64,000 bases of DNA from Wurfbainia villosa (taxonomy: Eukaryota; Streptophyta; Magnoliopsida; Zingiberales; Zingiberaceae). The stretch covers positions 1 through 64,000 of the forward strand of contig JAKLTH010000287.1 of NCBI GenBank assembly GCA_025175895.1. The letters are read 5' to 3'. Below, in pieces: positions 61,216 through 64,000 of the stretch; the stretch's first letter is position 1, and each line of letters opens with the position of its first letter. A model generated the notes under the pieces. It did no database searches and was not told the DNA's origin. It worked only from the letters and a program-made list of their open reading frames with translations. The position numbers and the translations under genes are program-made.

Positions 61216-61260
61216 TTTGCATAGATACATGGCTTAAACAGCATTCAACTTGCCCGGTCT

Positions 61261-62428
61261 CCTGATAGGGATCGCTCGATGCTGCCCCTCTACTGCCGGC
61301 CTGCAAGATCGTTTTCTCCATAAGAAACTTTTGTTTCAGATCCATGCCAGTCCCAGTTCTCAGACTCCGGTTTTCCTGTTAGAGTTGGAGAAGCTTATCT
61401 ATTCGAGAGGATCGGTTAGTGTAATTATCAACCCATTCAGAAGAGAAATCCTTCATGCCACTGTACAGTTGCCCTACTTCTCATTTTTACTCGGTTGATG
61501 CACGTTAAATAGGTTTTGAAGATTGTTAGGCATCCACAAATGATAGTGAATTTTGATATGTAATCAGGATTTTTTTTCCTTGTATTTCTGGGTGTTTTTA
61601 GATAAAGAGTTTAGAATAGGATTATTACCTAAGCACGTGGAAAATTGGATTTTTTTTTAATTAATCGAATTTTAAATAAAAATCAAATTGATTAAAAAAT
61701 TAAATAGTTCAATTAAAAATAATAAAAAAAAATTTCATTGTCAATTAATTGATATTTTATATCAGTTCATTGATAGAATTGTTTTTTGTATTTTTTTAAT
61801 ATATTCAATTTTAAAAAAAATCAAAATTTGAATTAACCAAATTATTTTATTTTATTTTCATTTTATTTTGAGAAAAAAGTAAAAGGCCGTACTAAGTAAA
61901 AGGTTTTTTGTTTTAAAAAAAGTATTTATCAAATGTTTTATTTAGAAAATATTCTTTCTGTTTCATAATTAGATGAAAAATAAATAAATTATAAAAAGTA
62001 TTTTATTCAACTAAAAATTAGGGTATTTGAGTTTTCGACTAATCTTCTAGAGATGATCAATTCATTTTTATGGTCCTATGAAGATGCATTTTCGATAGTT
62101 AAATCAGAAGAGATCAAAATTTTTATAGATCTCTATCAATCATTTGGGTATTTTAAGGAAATGTATATAATTTGACGGTCTAGTCTAAACTATACTGTCA
62201 TGCTAATTCAAAAAGATTGTTCATATTGAAATTTTACTTCATTCATTAGATAAACTCTGCATAGAATATTGTCTCACTGATTTTTTATTTATTTATCGTC
62301 CAATATTATTTCAATATAAAATCGAATTGAATTCTTTCATGGATATTTTTTTTTTCTTTTGCCGTATCACGTCTCCGGGGCAAAATAAAAATAAAAAATA
62401 AAAAGACAAAAAAAATATTCTTGTTTAT
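61261..62428. other. 3' flank of the RING pseudogene and AT-rich intergenic DNA
   Basis: 61261-61500 probably holds decayed coding or 3'UTR sequence, with short open frames and no domain. From 61600 on the sequence is AT-rich with no supported feature. Confidence 0.45.
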
Positions 62429-62640
62429 TTTCAAAGGTTGGAACCGTCAATTTAGTGGCCTCCGGTCCCCCGTCCCAAGGAGAAATCGCGAAGGGGTAAA
62501 CCGCGGGGCAGCCCTGGGGGATATTATGGGCTGAGCCTATGGCCTTTGACGAGTATAATAGCAGTAGAGGAGGGTCCTTTCATCTGAGTAAGGAGGATAA
62601 ATCTTCTCTCCCGGGAACCGAACCCAGCCCTAAAAAAAAA
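62429..62640 (+). mobile_element. SINE-like retroposon with poly(A) and long target duplication
   Basis: A roughly 205-bp GC-richer unit ends in an A-run and lies between two copies of AAAAATATTCTTGTTTAT (about 62411-62428 and 62639-62656). It begins near tttcaaaggttggaaccgtc and ends aaccgaacccagccct before the A-run. A long direct repeat plus a tail is diagnostic of LINE-driven retroposition. A good box A/box B pair on the plus strand was not found, so the source RNA is unknown. Confidence 0.65.
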
Positions 62641-62883
62641 AAATATTCTTGTTTATGTTTGGGTGCTGCGCTGTTGTAATTTGCGACGCTTTTTTAATTT
62701 ATGCCCTTTTATTTTCATTGGTTTCCTTCTGACACGGTGACACCTCCCTTATTAAAAAACTCGACTGTGCATGCCTCTCATCCATGACTTCACGTTAATT
62801 TATTGTCGGGATAACGTATATTTATTAAATGTTTAAAATCAAAATGCTTAAATTGTCTTAGAGGTGAATGCGTTATTTATTAA

Positions 62884-63607
62884 GACTGCCTTTCATACAA
62901 CGTAATGTACTTTAAAATGTAATATAATCTAAGTTATAATATAATGTAATATAATCTTGATTATATTATTATATTTGAATAAAAATTATATGTAATTTTA
63001 GATTATAAAAGTCATTATATTTTTTTGTTTGGTGTCTATTACAAAGATGATAGGAATGGATTGACGACAATGACGGAGACAACGACAATGATGACGACGA
63101 CGATCGATCGACGACTAACCGACGATAAATAGATGACCGACGACCGATAATGACCGACGGTCGACGATGATAGGTGATCAGCGACGATCGACCGTCGTTG
63201 GTCACCGACGATCGACCACCGGTCGATTGTCGACGGTCTCAGTCGTCGGCGGTCGACCGTCGTCGATTCGATCGTCGATGATCGATCGCGTCGATCATTG
63301 TCGCCGCCGGTCATCGATCGGTCGTCGAGGCCGACGGGCGATGACGGCGACCGATCGATCGGTGGCGACAATGGACAACAACGATCGACTTCGATTGTTG
63401 AGCATCTAAAACTTTTCAGATTACGGCTTGTAATGCAATCTGAATTACATAGATTTTACTTTGTAATCCAGATTACAAAACTTTAGTGTCTTTTGTAATC
63501 CAGATTATATTGTATTACAATGTTAAGACAGTAACAAATAAAGGAATCTATCTTATAATATAATCTGAATTACATTATAAAGCAGATTACGATATACTAA
63601 ATACAGC
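62884..63607. mobile_element. TIR transposon (724 bp) with CG-rich core
   Basis: The ends are imperfect inverted repeats of about 40 bp: actgcctttcat.caacgtaat at the left against gctgtatttagtatatcgtaat at the right (inverted). TTAA lies directly outside both ends (62880-62883 and 63608-63611). Subterminal taatccagattac-type words recur. The core (about 63050-63400) is an abrupt run of cgacgatcgac/gtcgatcg words on both strands. No transposase is encoded. The superfamily is unresolved: TTAA suggests a piggyBac-like target, while TAA/TTA would fit PIF/Harbinger. Confidence 0.55.
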
Positions 63608-63611
63608 TTAA

Positions 63612-64000
63612 ATGTTTTGAATTGAAATGCATAAATGTTCTTCGAAGTGAATTTTTGAAGCTGTGAATCTGAAACTTCTTGATCAGAAATAGACACAACA
63701 AATGTAAAAATATAATGATGCATGAGTTTCTATTTGTCTCCGTGGATGGTCTTGATTAACAGTAAAATTGTACCGATAAATAAAGATTAATTTTTAAATA
63801 TTATAAATTTTTCAAAGTATTTATCCTTTTGTCACGGTAGTTTTGAATTAGACAATATATTCTTCATAATTTATTTTTTTTCGTATTAATTGTAGAATTG
63901 ATTGGTGAGAATATTGAAGGAAAGATTTTTTTTTTACATTAATATATGAATTCTTATTTAAGTTGGCTAAAAATAAAAATAACTTTACGCATGAAATTCT
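63612..64000. other. AT-rich intergenic DNA at the right edge
   Basis: No coding sequence, repeat boundary or RNA gene was seen in this stretch. Confidence 0.5.

Larger units (their letters stand above)
56421..61260 (+). pseudogene. RING-H2 finger E3 ubiquitin ligase (ATL7-like), broken
   Basis: ATL-type E3 ligases are single-pass membrane proteins that pass ubiquitin to targets through a RING-H2 finger. Exon 1 (56421-56596) starts MISPGLNLVMTVIGFAV and gives one membrane segment, ending CTRLIC. The frame then has to change near 56520 for the rest of the exon (LRNSRMSLPADTARFDLG) to join exon 2. Exon 2 (57753-57850) reads EIDGLEPVTVASFPTKKFG and ends before the first RING cysteine. Exon 3 (from 60933) has TGC, then jumps to YQEKDVLRILPLCGHTFHVL, so about 16 nt with the second cysteine are missing. 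After LCI a 212-bp MITE interrupts the finger, and DTWLKQHSTCPV resumes at 61224. A stop follows at about 61259. With several independent lesions, this is a pseudogene unless many bases are miscalled. Confidence 0.75.

Noticed and set aside
63039..63409. Overlapping open frames on both strands (Asp/Arg/Ser-rich)
   Set aside because: They come from the repetitive cgacgatcg composition of the TIR element core, not from a protein.

Overview
The window is nuclear DNA of a flowering plant. It has spliced genes with canonical GT/AG introns, AT-rich intergenic DNA, plant-specific gene families, and a dense nest of plant transposons of both classes. The GC-rich exons of the TBL gene beside AT-rich flanks, together with the repeat types, suggest a commelinid monocot such as the banana/ginger group. 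That placement is an inference with modest confidence.

Host genes. (1) Left edge to about 11.35 kb, minus strand: most of a long gene for an uncharacterised plant nuclear-type protein family. Thirteen coding exons can be traced before the gene runs off the window, and there is a 5'UTR intron and a TATA box. One coding exon carries an apparent 1-nt frameshift. Its introns hold an Au SINE and a 1.8-kb long-TIR foldback (MULE-like) element. (2) 32.9-34.5 kb, plus strand: an intact five-exon trichome birefringence-like (TBL) polysaccharide O-acetyltransferase gene of 387 codons. (3) 56.4-61.3 kb, plus strand: a broken RING-H2 (ATL-type) E3 ubiquitin ligase gene. It has a frameshift, a small deletion, and a 212-bp hAT-type MITE inserted inside the RING finger exon.

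Transposon blocks. About 14.3-28.6 kb is an old CACTA element with minus-strand, decayed TNP2-like and TNPA-like genes. It is split by a non-autonomous gag-only Copia retrotransposon with two LTRs and TSD TCGAG, an Au SINE, and a solo LTR with TSD ATAAA. About 37.2-55.7 kb is a long-TIR foldback element, related by sequence to the one in the first gene. Three later elements hit it, each with perfect target-site duplications: a Copia-type solo LTR (TTGAT), a 3.9-kb hAT element with a BED-type transposase (ACATAATG), and a 10.1-kb CACTA element (GAA). The younger CACTA encodes a TNP2 transposase and a second gene joining a Transposase_24-like region to a Ulp1-like cysteine protease, with an apparent captured host gene fragment inside the protease gene. 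All three transposase systems have visible disabling lesions despite well-preserved ends.

The rest (11.4-14.3, 28.6-32.8, 34.5-37.2 and 61.5-64 kb) is AT-rich intergenic DNA with MITEs, microsatellites, a SINE-like retroposon and a 0.7-kb TIR element with a CG-rich core. I saw no CRISPR array, rRNA gene, functional tRNA gene or organelle DNA. All identities come from reading the sequence and recalling families; no database search was run.
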